64,000 bases of DNA from Sulfuritalea sp. (GCA_020853215.1 JADYZH010000075.1:34078-98077), one strand, 5' to 3'; counted from the stretch's first letter, positions 30,836 through 40,685 are shown. Notes: generated by a model not told the origin, from the sequence alone. Numbers and translations are program-made.

Positions 30836-31330
30836 CTATTTGCGCGACAGCTGAATCACTCCCTTTGCCACCCGCTGCGAGCCCAGCACCGATGAATCAA
30901 GTCCTTCGCTATATTCGACCACAGCATAGCTGTCGAAACCATTTTCCCGCATCAAATCCCTGGCCCGCTGGTGAAATACGGCACGTGCCTCGCCCGCCCC
31001 ACCGGCATAGACCCGCTTCATCTTCAACGAGAGATGGTAGTAACGGTCGGGGAAACTGGCCTGCTCGATCTCCCAGTTGGGCGCGAGGGGGTCGAGAATC
31101 AGCCAGGCGGCGCCGACATACAAGCCCCATCCTACGAGACTTTCCAACGGGATTTGCACTGACTTGGAAAGGTTGATCGTCGTATCGGCAATGATTGGCG
31201 ACGGAGTGGGCGTAAGGCCTGTGCTGGAACAACCCGCAAGTCCGCAGGACAGCAGCGCCAGAAACATGAGCCGGCGCTGGCGCGTTCCGCGTGCCGGGAA
31301 CTCCGCCGCACGCACAAGCAATGGCCTCAC
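30836..31330 (-). CDS. putative lipoprotein downstream of flgL, unknown function
   Basis: The 164-residue product starts GTG, overlapping the flgL stop (GTGA), so it is probably translated together with flgL; ATG 31267 is an alternative. A lipobox ends LALLSCGLAGC, followed by a short segment rich in Thr/Pro and a second hydrophobic stretch (VGWGLYVGAAWLILD). The C-terminal half has aromatic and basic residues (RYYHLSLKMKRVY). I do not recognise the family. The linkage to flgKL hints at an envelope role in flagella, which is an inference. Confidence 0.65.
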   Translation of the reverse strand: MRPLLVRAAEFPARGTRQRRLMFLALLSCGLAGCSSTGLTPTPSPIIADTTINLSKSVQIPLESLVGWGLYVGAAWLILDPLAPNWEIEQASFPDRYYHLSLKMKRVYAGGAGEARAVFHQRARDLMRENGFDSYAVVEYSEGLDSSVLGSQRVAKGVIQLSRK

Positions 31331-32643
31331 AGGTAGTCGAACAACGAAAGTTGGGAAATCTTGACGAAGGACTGCTGCGCGGCCTGCAAGTCAGTTTGCT
31401 TGCGCGTCAGATCCGAGATTGCCTTGGCATAGTCGAGATCCTGCAGTTCGGCCAGGGTCTGCTGATATTGCAGGCCGAGATCTTCGTTCAGGTTACCCAG
31501 GGACTCAATCTCGTTCATGCGCGAGCCGACTTGGGCGCGTACGCGCAGGATGTTGTCAATCGAATGATCGAGGTTGGCCAGGGCAAAGCCGATTTCACTA
31601 CCCAATTTGGCATTGGCGGCCGGCGTACCTCCGTGCATTTCGAGCGCACCAATCAAATTCGCCAGCGTCGCAAAAACGCTCTGCGATGAACTCGGTGCAA
31701 TACTGAAGCTGTCATTATCAGCCGGCGCGCCCGTGATCAATACGCTGCCACCGAAGTCGAAGGCCGGCTCGAGACCCTGGCTCTTGAGAATGATCGGTTG
31801 ACCGCTTTGATACACCCGCTGGCCGGTGGCTGCGGTGGGCGGCAGCACGGGTGCCAACCCGGTCAGCATTGAGTTGCCACTGCCCGTATCCACGATGTCG
31901 TAATAAGTCACTGGTGGCACGGCCACCATGTCAATACTGAAATTGATGCTGAAATTCTTAGCCGGCTGTGCGTTCCACTTGGCCGGATCCGTAATGTTTC
32001 CGGAATCGACAATTCCGGTACCGGTGTTGCCCGCCGCATAGCCGGTAGCAAAATATCCGTTGCCATTGCGAATTCGGTTGAATACATCATTCCCCGAGTC
32101 GCTAATTTCGATAAAACGTGTGGGTGAGACCTGGAGCTTGCGCCGTCCGTCGTCACCCCCGTAGTCAATTTCGCCGCCGGCCAGAATGCTCTCGATCGTG
32201 CCGCCAAACGGCTTGGTCGTGCCCATGAAGCCGGCAAATATATGGTTACCCGTACCATCGGTGACGTTAGCGATCCCGAGCATCTCGTCGAAGCGCGCAC
32301 GTAACTCGATGGCAATGGACTTGCGATCTGTTGCCGATAGGCTGGAATTACCGCCTTGTACCACCAGCTCTCGCACCCGTGCCAGAATCTCGCCGGCACT
32401 GCTCAATTGCACTTCTTCGAGCCCCATGGCGGAACTTGCGAAATTCTGGCTCTGTTTGAAGTGGGCAGTAACATCGCTGGCTTGTGTCACCTCCAGCGCC
32501 CGTGCGGCTGCTACCGGGTCATCGCTCGGCGTCAGAATCCTCCGCCCAGAGGCAACCTGCTGCTGCAGATGCAGGAGTGAAGACGTTTGCCGGTTGATGC
32601 TGGCAACACCGGCATCAAAGATCATTCCGTTACTGACACGCAT
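31327..32643 (-). CDS. flgL: flagellar hook-filament junction protein FlgL
   Basis: The 438-residue junction protein (HAP3) joins hook and filament. The N-terminal flagellin-like helix (MRVSNGMIFDAGVASINRQ, GRRILTPSDDPVAAARAL) and the C-terminal helix (LDYAKAISDLTRKQTDLQAAQ) are typical. An extended middle domain makes it longer than the enteric protein. It lies 26 bases after flgK. Confidence 0.96.
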   Translation of the reverse strand: MRVSNGMIFDAGVASINRQTSSLLHLQQQVASGRRILTPSDDPVAAARALEVTQASDVTAHFKQSQNFASSAMGLEEVQLSSAGEILARVRELVVQGGNSSLSATDRKSIAIELRARFDEMLGIANVTDGTGNHIFAGFMGTTKPFGGTIESILAGGEIDYGGDDGRRKLQVSPTRFIEISDSGNDVFNRIRNGNGYFATGYAAGNTGTGIVDSGNITDPAKWNAQPAKNFSINFSIDMVAVPPVTYYDIVDTGSGNSMLTGLAPVLPPTAATGQRVYQSGQPIILKSQGLEPAFDFGGSVLITGAPADNDSFSIAPSSSQSVFATLANLIGALEMHGGTPAANAKLGSEIGFALANLDHSIDNILRVRAQVGSRMNEIESLGNLNEDLGLQYQQTLAELQDLDYAKAISDLTRKQTDLQAAQQSFVKISQLSLFDYL

Positions 32644-32669
32644 GCGGTTCTCCTTCTATGAATGCCAGA

Positions 32670-34616
32670 TCATCGGCCGAGGGAAAGAATTTCATCAAAC
32701 ACCTTGCCGGCAATTTGCAGCACCTTGGCCGATGCCTGATACGCCTGCTGATAACGCAACAGGTTGGCCGCCTCTTCGTCCAGATTGACACCGGAAAGTG
32801 ACTGCAAAGCCTGTGTGGCATGATCGGCCAGCCCTTGCTGCGCGGCACCAATCGCGGCCACTTCGTTGGCCTTGCTGCCAACCGCACTGACAATCTGCGC
32901 ATAGGCTGATTGATAGGACGCGGTAGGTCCTGAAGTACTGCTACCAATCATGGTGGTGCGCGTCTGCAAGGCTCCCAGAAGCGCTGCGTTACGATTGTCT
33001 GCAACGCCATTGGTATTGGCCTCGATGGTGAAGATATCGCCTGTCGCCGAATTGCCGGTGATCTGCGTCGTCCATCCGTTGTAGGTAATATCGGCACCGG
33101 CTACATGTGCGACAGCGCTGGCCAGCGTCGTCGCTGTGGTTACGTCGACCACATCGAAAGTCGTCGGGCTGGTAAAGGTAATCGTCACCGTGTGCTGCAG
33201 CGCCGGATTGGTCGGCGGCGGCGCGTTCACAGTCCCTTCACCGATGCTGGCCGTGCCAGTGTTGGTCAGTGCTGCCGCCGTACGTATCGGCGCAGCAGCC
33301 GCAATCTGGCGGGCATCCGAAAAATTGACCGCAATGTTGCCAGCGCCGCTGCGTGTGGGCTGGATCAGCACTGTGTCATTGACAACCGGCGCCCCGGCTC
33401 CGGTCCAGGTCCCCAGCCCGATCGTCATGCCGTCGACCGTCTGCGGCAAGGTCGCATAGCTCTGCACCTGATTGTCGGAAAGGCGCGTCAATGCATAGGG
33501 AGTGGCGCCACCCACAAAGGTGAGCCGGTAATCGCTACCGGTGAGTCGATCGATCGTTGTGGCATTGATGTTCGCCGTCGGCATCCCGGTTCCAGTATTG
33601 AGGCTACTGGGACGCACAGTCGGAACAGAAGTGCTGAAAAAATTCTGCCCCAAGGCGCCGGTCAAATCCTGCCCCAACCGATGCTGGTCGTTGAAGTTCT
33701 GCGCCAGGGTCAGCGCAACACGACCAAGGGCGTTTTGCACATCATCCAGGGTCTGGCTGCGGAAATTGAGCAAACCTCCGAGGCTGCCGCCGGTAATCTG
33801 CGACTCGGGCATGGTCAGCGCCGTACCGCCAACGCCGACTATTGCAACATTGGTTCGTTCGGGATCATCGGGCGCCTGAACCGCCTTCAACTGATAGGAC
33901 TGGTTGCCCACCACCAAGGGCTGCCCATTGCCGATGAAGACGTTGAAGCTGCCGTCACCCTGCACGACCGTGCTGACCCGTACCAAGGTGTTCAGGTCCT
34001 TCAGCATTTGGTCGCGCTGATCGAGCAGATCATTGGGTGGCTGATCGGCACCGCGCGCCTGCGCCAGGATGATGCGCTGATTGATGTCGGCCAGTTGGGA
34101 ACTGTAAGTGTTTATCTGGGCGACCTGTCCGGCAATCTGCTGATTGGTGTCATCGCGAATTTCCGTCAGCCGCCGATCGATCGCCTGGAACCTTGCCGTC
34201 AGGGCCTGCGCCGCAGAGAGCATCGACTGACGACCGGGAATCGAGGCAGGGTTCGCGGCAACATCCTGCACACCTTTGAAGAATGCGGCAAGCGCGGGCG
34301 ACAGTCCGGAACTGGAGTCGGCCAACAGATTGTCGATCTGGCTGATCTGCGCCTGATAGGTGCCCATCTCCGCGGCGCCGGCCTCCGCACTTAGCACCTG
34401 GCGACCGAGAAACTGGTCATATATCCGCCTGACAGTCTGCACGTGCGTTCCCTGGCCCACGAAGCCCACGCCAGTAAAGGTAGCGGTATTCGTCCCCTGA
34501 ACGATCTCCTGACGGTTGTAACCGGCAGTCGAGGCATTGGCAATATTGTGACTGGTCGTCAACATCCCAGCCTGTGCCGCATTGAGCCCGCTGATACCAA
34601 CACTGAAAACGCTCAT
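32670..34616 (-). CDS. flgK: flagellar hook-associated protein FlgK
   Basis: HAP1 is the first junction protein on the hook. The start is set at ATG 34616 (GGAGTGATC upstream), giving 648 residues and the usual opening MSVFSVGISGLNAAQAGM. The C-terminus (VNLDEEAANLLRYQQAYQAS) is canonical. A perfect sigma-54 promoter lies 68 bases upstream, and its leader contains a 21-base palindrome. The middle region is Thr/Ala-rich and longer than in enterics. Confidence 0.97.
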   Translation of the reverse strand: MSVFSVGISGLNAAQAGMLTTSHNIANASTAGYNRQEIVQGTNTATFTGVGFVGQGTHVQTVRRIYDQFLGRQVLSAEAGAAEMGTYQAQISQIDNLLADSSSGLSPALAAFFKGVQDVAANPASIPGRQSMLSAAQALTARFQAIDRRLTEIRDDTNQQIAGQVAQINTYSSQLADINQRIILAQARGADQPPNDLLDQRDQMLKDLNTLVRVSTVVQGDGSFNVFIGNGQPLVVGNQSYQLKAVQAPDDPERTNVAIVGVGGTALTMPESQITGGSLGGLLNFRSQTLDDVQNALGRVALTLAQNFNDQHRLGQDLTGALGQNFFSTSVPTVRPSSLNTGTGMPTANINATTIDRLTGSDYRLTFVGGATPYALTRLSDNQVQSYATLPQTVDGMTIGLGTWTGAGAPVVNDTVLIQPTRSGAGNIAVNFSDARQIAAAAPIRTAAALTNTGTASIGEGTVNAPPPTNPALQHTVTITFTSPTTFDVVDVTTATTLASAVAHVAGADITYNGWTTQITGNSATGDIFTIEANTNGVADNRNAALLGALQTRTTMIGSSTSGPTASYQSAYAQIVSAVGSKANEVAAIGAAQQGLADHATQALQSLSGVNLDEEAANLLRYQQAYQASAKVLQIAGKVFDEILSLGR

Positions 34617-34640
34617 GATCACTCCACGATGGAACCCGAA

Positions 34641-34661
34641 TAACGGCAAAATTTGCCGTTA
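34641..34661. promoter_or_regulatory. candidate enhancer palindrome, copy 2
   Basis: TAACGGCAAA-A-TTTGCCGTTA is a perfect ten-base dyad containing CGGCAA-N3-TTGCCG. It lies in the flgK leader, downstream of the flgK sigma-54 promoter and about 165 bases upstream of the EF-hand gene's candidate promoter. A position downstream of a promoter is known for the related Vibrio regulator FlrC. An RNA hairpin is the alternative reading. Confidence 0.5.
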
Positions 34662-34683
34662 GTTGAGTATTCAGGGGGAATGG

Positions 34684-34699
34684 AGCAACCTGCGTGCCA
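34684..34699 (-). promoter_or_regulatory. sigma-54 promoter of flgKL
   Basis: On the minus strand it reads TGGCACGCAGGTTGCT, a full match to TGGCAC-N5-TTGCW. It lies 68 bases before the flgK start codon. Confidence 0.88.
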
Positions 34700-34825
34700 A
34701 GCCTTGAATTTTGGAGTGCAAACCAAGGAATTTCAGCGGCGCCTCAGGTCTATCCACTGTTGTCCGCTTCATTTTTTTAAAAAAATAACCAACCCACGCC
34801 CCTCGAAATACAGGTATCCACTTTC

Positions 34826-34841
34826 TGGCCTGGGTCTTGCT
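34826..34841 (+). promoter_or_regulatory. putative sigma-54 promoter of the EF-hand gene
   Basis: TGGCCTGGGTCTTGCT has GG and GC ten bases apart, a perfect TTGCT -12 element and a -24 box matching four of six. It lies 56 bases before the EF-hand start codon. An AT-rich palindrome (TTTTTTTAAAAAAA) lies 40-50 bases further upstream. Confidence 0.5.
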
Positions 34842-34897
34842 TTGCAATAAACCACACTTCGGTATCAGAGTGCGCAACAGCAGACAAGGAGACAGAC

Positions 34898-35506
34898 ATG
34901 ATAGGCATTGGCACCATCATCAGCCTTGCAGCATCGGCATTTCAAATCATACAGGCGGCGAACCGCCCCGACCCCGCGACACAGAAAGCCGACCAATTAT
35001 TTTCGCAACTTGATGCCGCTGGAAAAGGTTCCATTGAAAGTGCCGACCTGAAGTCGGCTTTCGACAAGATCGCGGCAAAGGCCACCGTCAAAGCGGACCA
35101 GCTCTTTTCAAAGCTTGATGCCAATAGCGATGGCGCGGTAAGCAAAGAAGAGTTTTCAATCTCGATAAATCGACTAGCCGACCAGCTTGATCAGCATTAC
35201 ATGCGTGTGCGTATGCATGGTGAGCAGGTCGGCAAGAGCTTCTCCCAGAATGAACTAATTGGCCTGGCGTCACATGTCACCAAAAACTTCAACAACGCTG
35301 ATCGGGATGGTGACGGCAGGATCAGTATCAAGGAAGCCGCCGATTTCGGGAAGGCCAATTCAACTGGTTCCCTGTCAGCCTCCTCGACTTCCCCTGCAGA
35401 AAGCCAGAATATCGAGCTGATGCTGCAGGTGCTACGGTTGATGCAAGCCTACGGCACGAATCAAGGCGCACCCGGCAACAGCGGGAGCAAGCCTCCAAAC
35501 GTTTAG
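34898..35506 (+). CDS. EF-hand calcium-binding protein inserted between flgK and flgJ
   Basis: The 202-residue product has two clear EF-hand loops, DANSDGAVSKEEF (about residues 73-85) and DRDGDGRISIKEA (about 133-145). A degenerate pair partner near residue 45 (LDAAGKGSIESADLKSAF) suggests three or four hands. The N-terminus is mildly hydrophobic (IGTIISLAASAFQIIQAA) but not a clear signal peptide. The C-terminus is Ser/Asn-rich. It is the only plus-strand gene in the flgB-flgL block and has a sigma-54-like promoter, so it may be co-regulated with hook genes. A role in calcium-dependent motility is inference. Confidence 0.82.
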   Translation: MIGIGTIISLAASAFQIIQAANRPDPATQKADQLFSQLDAAGKGSIESADLKSAFDKIAAKATVKADQLFSKLDANSDGAVSKEEFSISINRLADQLDQHYMRVRMHGEQVGKSFSQNELIGLASHVTKNFNNADRDGDGRISIKEAADFGKANSTGSLSASSTSPAESQNIELMLQVLRLMQAYGTNQGAPGNSGSKPPNV

Positions 35507-35628
35507 GTTGTGGCCTTGCTGCGGTAATCCACATTGGACTTCTCGCAGCCGTCCTCCAATTCAAGGCGCCGTGTCGCCAGCGCCGACATTTGGAGGTTAA
35601 TTGCGTCTCTTGTCGAGACTTCCGAAAA

Positions 35629-36615
35629 TCATGCAGTCCAGCCAGCCAAAGCCTGCCTCAGCGTCGCGCCGCCAATGATGCTTTCGAGCTTGGCCGCGTA
35701 CTGTGGGTCGGTGGCATAGCCGGCGGTCTGCAAGCCGCGGGCAAAGCGGTCCGGCTCCTGCGCGCCAAGAATTGCCGCGTAGCGTGGGTTGCTGACCAGC
35801 AGACTGGCGTAATCACCAACTGCTTCGTCGTAGGAACCATAGGCACGGAAACGTTCAACGCGGGTCTGCGCCAGGCCGGCAATGACTTCCGTGGTGGTCG
35901 CCTCCACCGTCGCGCCGCGCCAGTTGGCACCCGCCTTGATGCCGAAGATGTTGAAGCTCGAACTGCCATCGGCACGGCGCGGCTCGAACTTGCCCCAGCC
36001 GGTTTCCAGCGCCGCCTGTGCCACCATGAAGTGCGCCGGAATGCCGGTCATACGTTCGGCAGCAACGGCTGCCGGCAGAATGCGATCGACGAACGCACGT
36101 TGCGTGGTGGCGCTGCCTGATACCGGAGCCGTAGTCGGCGGGACGGGAGCGGCAGGGGCGAGCGGAAGATTCTGCAGGGGAACGAAGGCCGGTGCGGCAT
36201 CGCGCTGCAGCGGCAGCGCATGCTCCCGCGACACAGAAAAAGCCGGAGCATCAACTTGCAGCGGAAAGGGTCCATGCAACGGCCGCGGGTCCTGATTCTG
36301 GCGCGCCAATTGCGCCTCGATCATCGCCGCCAGGCCGGTACCCCGGTTGCCGCCGCCAAGCACCTGGGCAAGCTGCTGGTCGAGCAATGATTCATACATC
36401 CGCGTCTGATCGCTATCGAAGACTCCTTCGCGCGGCGTGGCTTCGCGCATCGACTTCATGACCATCTGCAAGAAGAATGCCTCGAATTGCCGGGCAACCT
36501 CCTTGTTCGCCGCCGGATCACCCCTGCCCGCCTGACGCTTGAGCGTGGCAAGGCTGCTGACATCGAGGACGTTCGCAGTTGCAGGCAGCGGAGCTATGTT
36601 GTTGGCGTTGGCCAT
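35629..36615 (-). CDS. flgJ: rod assembly protein with peptidoglycan hydrolase domain FlgJ
   Basis: The 328-residue bifunctional FlgJ has an N-terminal rod-cap domain (about 1-110; ARQFEAFFLQMVMKSMREA) and a Pro/Ala linker. The C-terminal glucosaminidase domain has the catalytic Glu in AAERMTGIPAHFMVAQAALE and then TGWGKFEPR. The C-terminal enzyme digests peptidoglycan so the rod can pass. It follows flgI by 78 bases on the same strand. Confidence 0.97.
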   Translation of the reverse strand: MANANNIAPLPATANVLDVSSLATLKRQAGRGDPAANKEVARQFEAFFLQMVMKSMREATPREGVFDSDQTRMYESLLDQQLAQVLGGGNRGTGLAAMIEAQLARQNQDPRPLHGPFPLQVDAPAFSVSREHALPLQRDAAPAFVPLQNLPLAPAAPVPPTTAPVSGSATTQRAFVDRILPAAVAAERMTGIPAHFMVAQAALETGWGKFEPRRADGSSSFNIFGIKAGANWRGATVEATTTEVIAGLAQTRVERFRAYGSYDEAVGDYASLLVSNPRYAAILGAQEPDRFARGLQTAGYATDPQYAAKLESIIGGATLRQALAGWTA

Positions 36616-36693
36616 GGCAGCGATCAGGATCGCATGACTGGGGCAAGGTCAGTCGTCAAAGCAGGGCAGAAAACATTTCCCTGACCACGACAA

Positions 36694-37806
36694 TCAAATG
36701 ATCTCCAGCTCGGCGCGCAAGGCACCCGCCGATTTCATCGCCTGCAAAATGGCAGTCAGCTCCTGCGGACCGGCACCGAGGCTATTCAATGCCTTGACGA
36801 TGTCAGCGAGATTCGCACCGGCCTTGACGTTGATCAGCGAACTGCCTTCCTGCTTGATCTCGACCTGCGCATTTGCCACGGTTGCCGTCTGCCCGCCGGA
36901 CAACGGAGGCGGTTGGCTCACCGCATTGTCGGTGGTGACCGAAACCGTAAGCGTGCCATGCGCCACCGCGCAATTATCCAGCAGCACGTCCTGATTCATC
37001 ACTACCGAACCGGTGCGACTATTGACAATCACCTTCGCCGCCATTCTGACCGGAGTCACTTCGATGCTCTCGACCTGACCGATGAAGTTTACACGTTCAT
37101 CCGGGTTGGTCGGCGCGCGCACCCGAACCTGGCGGCCATCCACGGCTAGGGCGGCTCCCGGCAGCACTCGGTTGATGCCTGCGGCCAGTCGCTGCGCCGT
37201 ACCAAAATCGGTTGCATTCAACTCCAGATAGACGAATTCGCCCTCTCCCAGCGGCATCGGTACTTCACGTTCGACCGATGCGCCGTTAGGAATCCGGGCC
37301 GCGGACAAATGGTTCACGGTCACCTTGGAACCGGCACCCGAGCCGCCGGCGCCAACCACCATCAGGTTGCCCTGCGCCATGGCATAGACCTGTCCGTTCG
37401 CCCCCTTCAGCGGGGTCAGGATCAGTGTCCCGCCTTTCAGGCTCTTGGCGTTGCCAATCGACGAGACGGTGACATCGATCAGTTGTCCGGCACGAGCGAA
37501 GGCCGGCAAGTTGGCCGTTACCATCACAGCGGCAACGTTCTTCAATTGCAGCGACTGACCTGGCGGCAGATTGGCGCCCATCGCGGACAGCATGTTGATG
37601 ACGCTCTGCACGGTAAACGGGGTTTGCGTGGTCTGGTCGCCGCTGCCATCGAGACCAACCACAAGGCCATAGCCGACCAACTGGTTGCTGCGTACGCCAG
37701 CAATCGAGGCAATATCCTTGATGCGCTCGGCACGCGCCATGTCCATGACCAGCAGCGTCATCAGCACCCAGAGGAACATCAGAAAACCCTTTTCAATCCG
37801 CGTCAT
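36694..37806 (-). CDS. flgI: flagellar P-ring protein FlgI
   Basis: FlgI is the periplasmic ring protein around the rod. ATG 37806 is chosen (GAGGAG upstream, just after the flgH stop), giving a signal peptide ending MDMARA and 370 residues. The ORF-track start lies inside flgH. The opening ERIKDIASIAGVRSNQLVGY and the body up to the C-terminal ALRAELEII are typical. Confidence 0.97.
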   Translation of the reverse strand: MTRIEKGFLMFLWVLMTLLVMDMARAERIKDIASIAGVRSNQLVGYGLVVGLDGSGDQTTQTPFTVQSVINMLSAMGANLPPGQSLQLKNVAAVMVTANLPAFARAGQLIDVTVSSIGNAKSLKGGTLILTPLKGANGQVYAMAQGNLMVVGAGGSGAGSKVTVNHLSAARIPNGASVEREVPMPLGEGEFVYLELNATDFGTAQRLAAGINRVLPGAALAVDGRQVRVRAPTNPDERVNFIGQVESIEVTPVRMAAKVIVNSRTGSVVMNQDVLLDNCAVAHGTLTVSVTTDNAVSQPPPLSGGQTATVANAQVEIKQEGSSLINVKAGANLADIVKALNSLGAGPQELTAILQAMKSAGALRAELEII

Positions 37807-37816
37807 GTCAGACTCC

Positions 37817-38476
37817 TCAAAATGGCAGGAAAGTAAGGAAGAAGCGCGACAGCCATCCCATGACCTGAGCTGAGTCCAGGAATCCATTGGCCTTGTACTC
37901 GATGCGCGCATCCGCCACCTGCGTGGAAACAACGGTATTGGCGAAAGTGATCGTATTCGGGTTTACCACCCCCGAGAACCGGATGAATTCCTCGCCTTCC
38001 TTTAGGCCAATCTGCTTTTCTCCCGAGACCAGCAAGTTGCCGTTGGGGAAGACCTCGATGACTGTCACGGTGAGCGTACCGGTGAAATCGTTGGAGGACG
38101 TGTTCTCACCCTTGCCATTGAAATTGTTGCTGTCGTTGGCCGACAGCGTGGTCCCCTGCACGCTCTTGAAGGGCAGGCCGATCATCGTCGGCACGCTGAC
38201 ATCGACCGTCTGGCTGCGGGACGTCTTGTTCTCCGACTTCTTCGAAGCCTGGACCTTTTCCTGGATGTTGACCGTCAGGGTGTCGCCGACAAAGCGGGCA
38301 CGCCGATCCTCGAACAGTGGTCGCGCAGTCGCAACACTGAAAATCGCACCGCTGCTCGGAGCGGTGGCAGGCGTCGGCCGCGCGGTCATCGGCTGGTGCA
38401 CCGCCGTCGACGGAGTCGTCGTCACGCAACCGTACAGCGAAAGGACCAGGACAAGGCTGCAGTATGAATTATTCAT
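37817..38476 (-). CDS. flgH: flagellar L-ring lipoprotein FlgH
   Basis: FlgH forms the outer-membrane ring. The start is ATG 38476, because GGAG lies between it and the upstream ATG 38491. The product has a lipobox (LVLSLYGC) and about 219 residues, with family motifs FEDRRARFVGDTLTVNI, SGVVNPNTITFANTV and a C-terminal VMGWLSRFFLTFLPF. It lies between flgG and flgI. Confidence 0.96.
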   Translation of the reverse strand: MNNSYCSLVLVLSLYGCVTTTPSTAVHQPMTARPTPATAPSSGAIFSVATARPLFEDRRARFVGDTLTVNIQEKVQASKKSENKTSRSQTVDVSVPTMIGLPFKSVQGTTLSANDSNNFNGKGENTSSNDFTGTLTVTVIEVFPNGNLLVSGEKQIGLKEGEEFIRFSGVVNPNTITFANTVVSTQVADARIEYKANGFLDSAQVMGWLSRFFLTFLPF

Positions 38477-38505
38477 GGTGCACTCCGACATTCATTGTGT
38501 TGCCC

Positions 38506-39288
38506 TTACATTTGAGTCAGCCGCGCCAGCATCGCATCGGAAGTGGTGATGGCTTTCGAGTTCATCTCGTAGCCGCGCTGTGCCACGATCATGTTCACCA
38601 GTTCCTCGGCCACGTTCACGTTGGATGTTTCGACGTAACCCTGGTTGAGCAAGCCGGTGCCGTTGGTCCCCGGCGTATTCGGCGTCGGCGTTCCCGATGA
38701 TGCGGTTTCGACAAACAGGTTTTCGCCGACGCTTTGCAGCCCGCCGTTGTTGATGAAGCCGGCCAGCTGAATCGTGCCTACCTGGGTCGGCGTAGTCACG
38801 CCCTGCTGGGTGTAGGAGACGATTCCATCGCGGGTGATCGTCAGGCTGATGGCGCTGGCCGGGATCGTGATGGCCGGGCTCAGGGGGTAGCCGCTGGCCG
38901 TGACAATCTGGCCGTTGGCATCCTTGGTGAATGAACCGTCCCGCGTGTAGGCCAGCGTTCCGTCCGGCATCTCCACCTGGAAGAAGCCGTTACCCTGAAT
39001 CGCTATGTCGAGCGGATTATCGGTCTTCAGCACGTTGCCCTGGGTGTAGATATGTTCAGTGCCGACCACCCTCACCCCGGTGCCGAGGGTCAACCCTGAA
39101 GGAACCACCGTCGTCTGCGAGGATGACGCGCCCGGCTGCCGGAGGGTCTGGTAGAGCAGGTCTTCGAATACGGCACGCGAGCGCTTGAAGCCGTTGGTGC
39201 TGACGTTGGCCAGATTGTTCGTGATGACATCCATCGAGGTCTGCTGTGCATCCAGACCGGTCTTGGAAATCCAGAGGGAGCGGATCAT
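38506..39288 (-). CDS. flgG: distal rod protein FlgG
   Basis: The 260-residue rod protein opens [20 protein letters not shown] and has [20 protein letters not shown]. It closes with the rod/hook C-terminal motif [20 protein letters not shown]. Length and motifs are canonical. It follows the second hook-like gene by 48 bases and precedes flgH. Confidence 0.98.
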   Translation of the reverse strand: MIRSLWISKTGLDAQQTSMDVITNNLANVSTNGFKRSRAVFEDLLYQTLRQPGASSSQTTVVPSGLTLGTGVRVVGTEHIYTQGNVLKTDNPLDIAIQGNGFFQVEMPDGTLAYTRDGSFTKDANGQIVTASGYPLSPAITIPASAISLTITRDGIVSYTQQGVTTPTQVGTIQLAGFINNGGLQSVGENLFVETASSGTPTPNTPGTNGTGLLNQGYVETSNVNVAEELVNMIVAQRGYEMNSKAITTSDAMLARLTQM

Positions 39289-39336
39289 CGCGGGTAACTC
39301 CTGACAAGGCGGAAGAGGTTAGGCTGCGGCCGGACT

Positions 39337-40608
39337 TCAGGTGGCGTTTGCCAGGTTCTGCAGCACCTGGTCAAGAATCTTGAAGGTCTGGGCGCTCGCC
39401 TGATAGTTGCGTTGCTGTTCGATCAGGGCCACCAGTTCAACCGTCAGGTCGACGTTAGACTGTTCCCTGGCGGCGCCCTGGATACTGCCGAGTCCGAATC
39501 CCCGGTTGCCCAGCGGCGTATCGAGAAGTTCTGTGCCGGAGCCCTTCACCGGATCCGCATTGGCCATCCACTGGTTGTCGCCCAGACTGATCAGCGCATT
39601 GGGGTTGATGAAATTGGCGAGCACGACCTGCGCCACCTTGCGCGACTGGCCGTTTGAATAATATGCCTGAATTACGCCATCGTTGCCGACGCGGAGGCCG
39701 ACGGCACCGTCAATCGCACCAGCACCATAGCCATCCTGGGTGATCGCACTGACGCTGAACGGATTGCCATACTGGACGGTTTTTCCCAGATCAAGGGTGA
39801 TGGACAGGTTGCCGCCGCCACCTAGGGCGTAGGTCTGGGCTGCCAGCGGCATCGCGGTCGTCAGCAGGCCGTTGGTATCGAAACCCAGGTTCACCGGCCC
39901 GGTCTGCGCGATGCCATCCAGCGTGGTATGCAGGTCCCAATTATTTCCCGGTAAGGATTTTGAAAAATACAATCTCAGTTCGTGGGTCGCGCCAGATACG
40001 TCGAATACAGTGACTGCGGTCGAGTCGTTGTAGGTCTGCTCGTTATTCGCGGCGAAGGGTGCCATCGCCGGGGGCGCCGCCTGAGCATCCAGGCTGGCGC
40101 CGACCAGCACCCTGCTGGTTGCGGCGGCCGGCATCACCGGATCGATCAGGATATCCTGCGGCGCGGCAGTCGTTACGATCACGCCTTGGGGATCTGTGCC
40201 GTAGTCGGCCGCATAGCCGGTGACATTGAGTCCGCTGCGGTTGACGAGTGCGAACTGGCCCGACGTGCCGGTGTCGTAGCTCAGTCCAAACTGGCCATCG
40301 CGGGAATAGGTTATCGCGCCACCATTATTCAGGCGGAAGAAACCCGGCCCGGTGATCGCCATGTCGATGGGGTTGTCGCTTTGCAGCGCAACCCCCTGAT
40401 CGAACTTCTGATTGATGATTTCCGCACTGACGCCGGCACTCGCCGCTCCGCTCGACGGTTCGCCGGTCGCCGAGGCAGCAAGCACGTCGGCAAAGCGTGC
40501 GCTCGAGCTCTTGAAGCCGATGGTTTGCGAATTCGCAATGTTGTTGCCGATGACGTCGATCGCCCTCGAAGCGGCGGTCAGTCCGCTCAGGCTGGTTGCG
40601 AAGCTCAT
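39337..40608 (-). CDS. second FlgE-like hook protein located between flgF and flgG
   Basis: The 423-residue product opens MSFATSLSGLTAASRAIDVI and carries GNNIANSQTIGFKSS, and it ends with the hook C-terminal motif NVDLTVELVALIEQQRNYQA. Over a 38-residue N-terminal block it matches the upstream FlgE (41524-42822) at 28 positions, but the middle domains differ. A hook D2-like region (TVFDVSGATHELRLYFSK) makes it a FlgE paralogue rather than a rod protein. GGGAG precedes the ATG. Standard operons run flgE-flgF-flgG with no such insert. It may be an alternative hook subunit or a hook/rod transition protein. The function is inference. Confidence 0.88.
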   Translation of the reverse strand: MSFATSLSGLTAASRAIDVIGNNIANSQTIGFKSSSARFADVLAASATGEPSSGAASAGVSAEIINQKFDQGVALQSDNPIDMAITGPGFFRLNNGGAITYSRDGQFGLSYDTGTSGQFALVNRSGLNVTGYAADYGTDPQGVIVTTAAPQDILIDPVMPAAATSRVLVGASLDAQAAPPAMAPFAANNEQTYNDSTAVTVFDVSGATHELRLYFSKSLPGNNWDLHTTLDGIAQTGPVNLGFDTNGLLTTAMPLAAQTYALGGGGNLSITLDLGKTVQYGNPFSVSAITQDGYGAGAIDGAVGLRVGNDGVIQAYYSNGQSRKVAQVVLANFINPNALISLGDNQWMANADPVKGSGTELLDTPLGNRGFGLGSIQGAAREQSNVDLTVELVALIEQQRNYQASAQTFKILDQVLQNLANAT

Positions 40609-40685
40609 GGTTCGGGTCTCCCGCTTGTCTGCTGCACGCTCGGTCCAATCGTTTGGTAATGGGAAGGGCGGCTCATGGCATGTTC

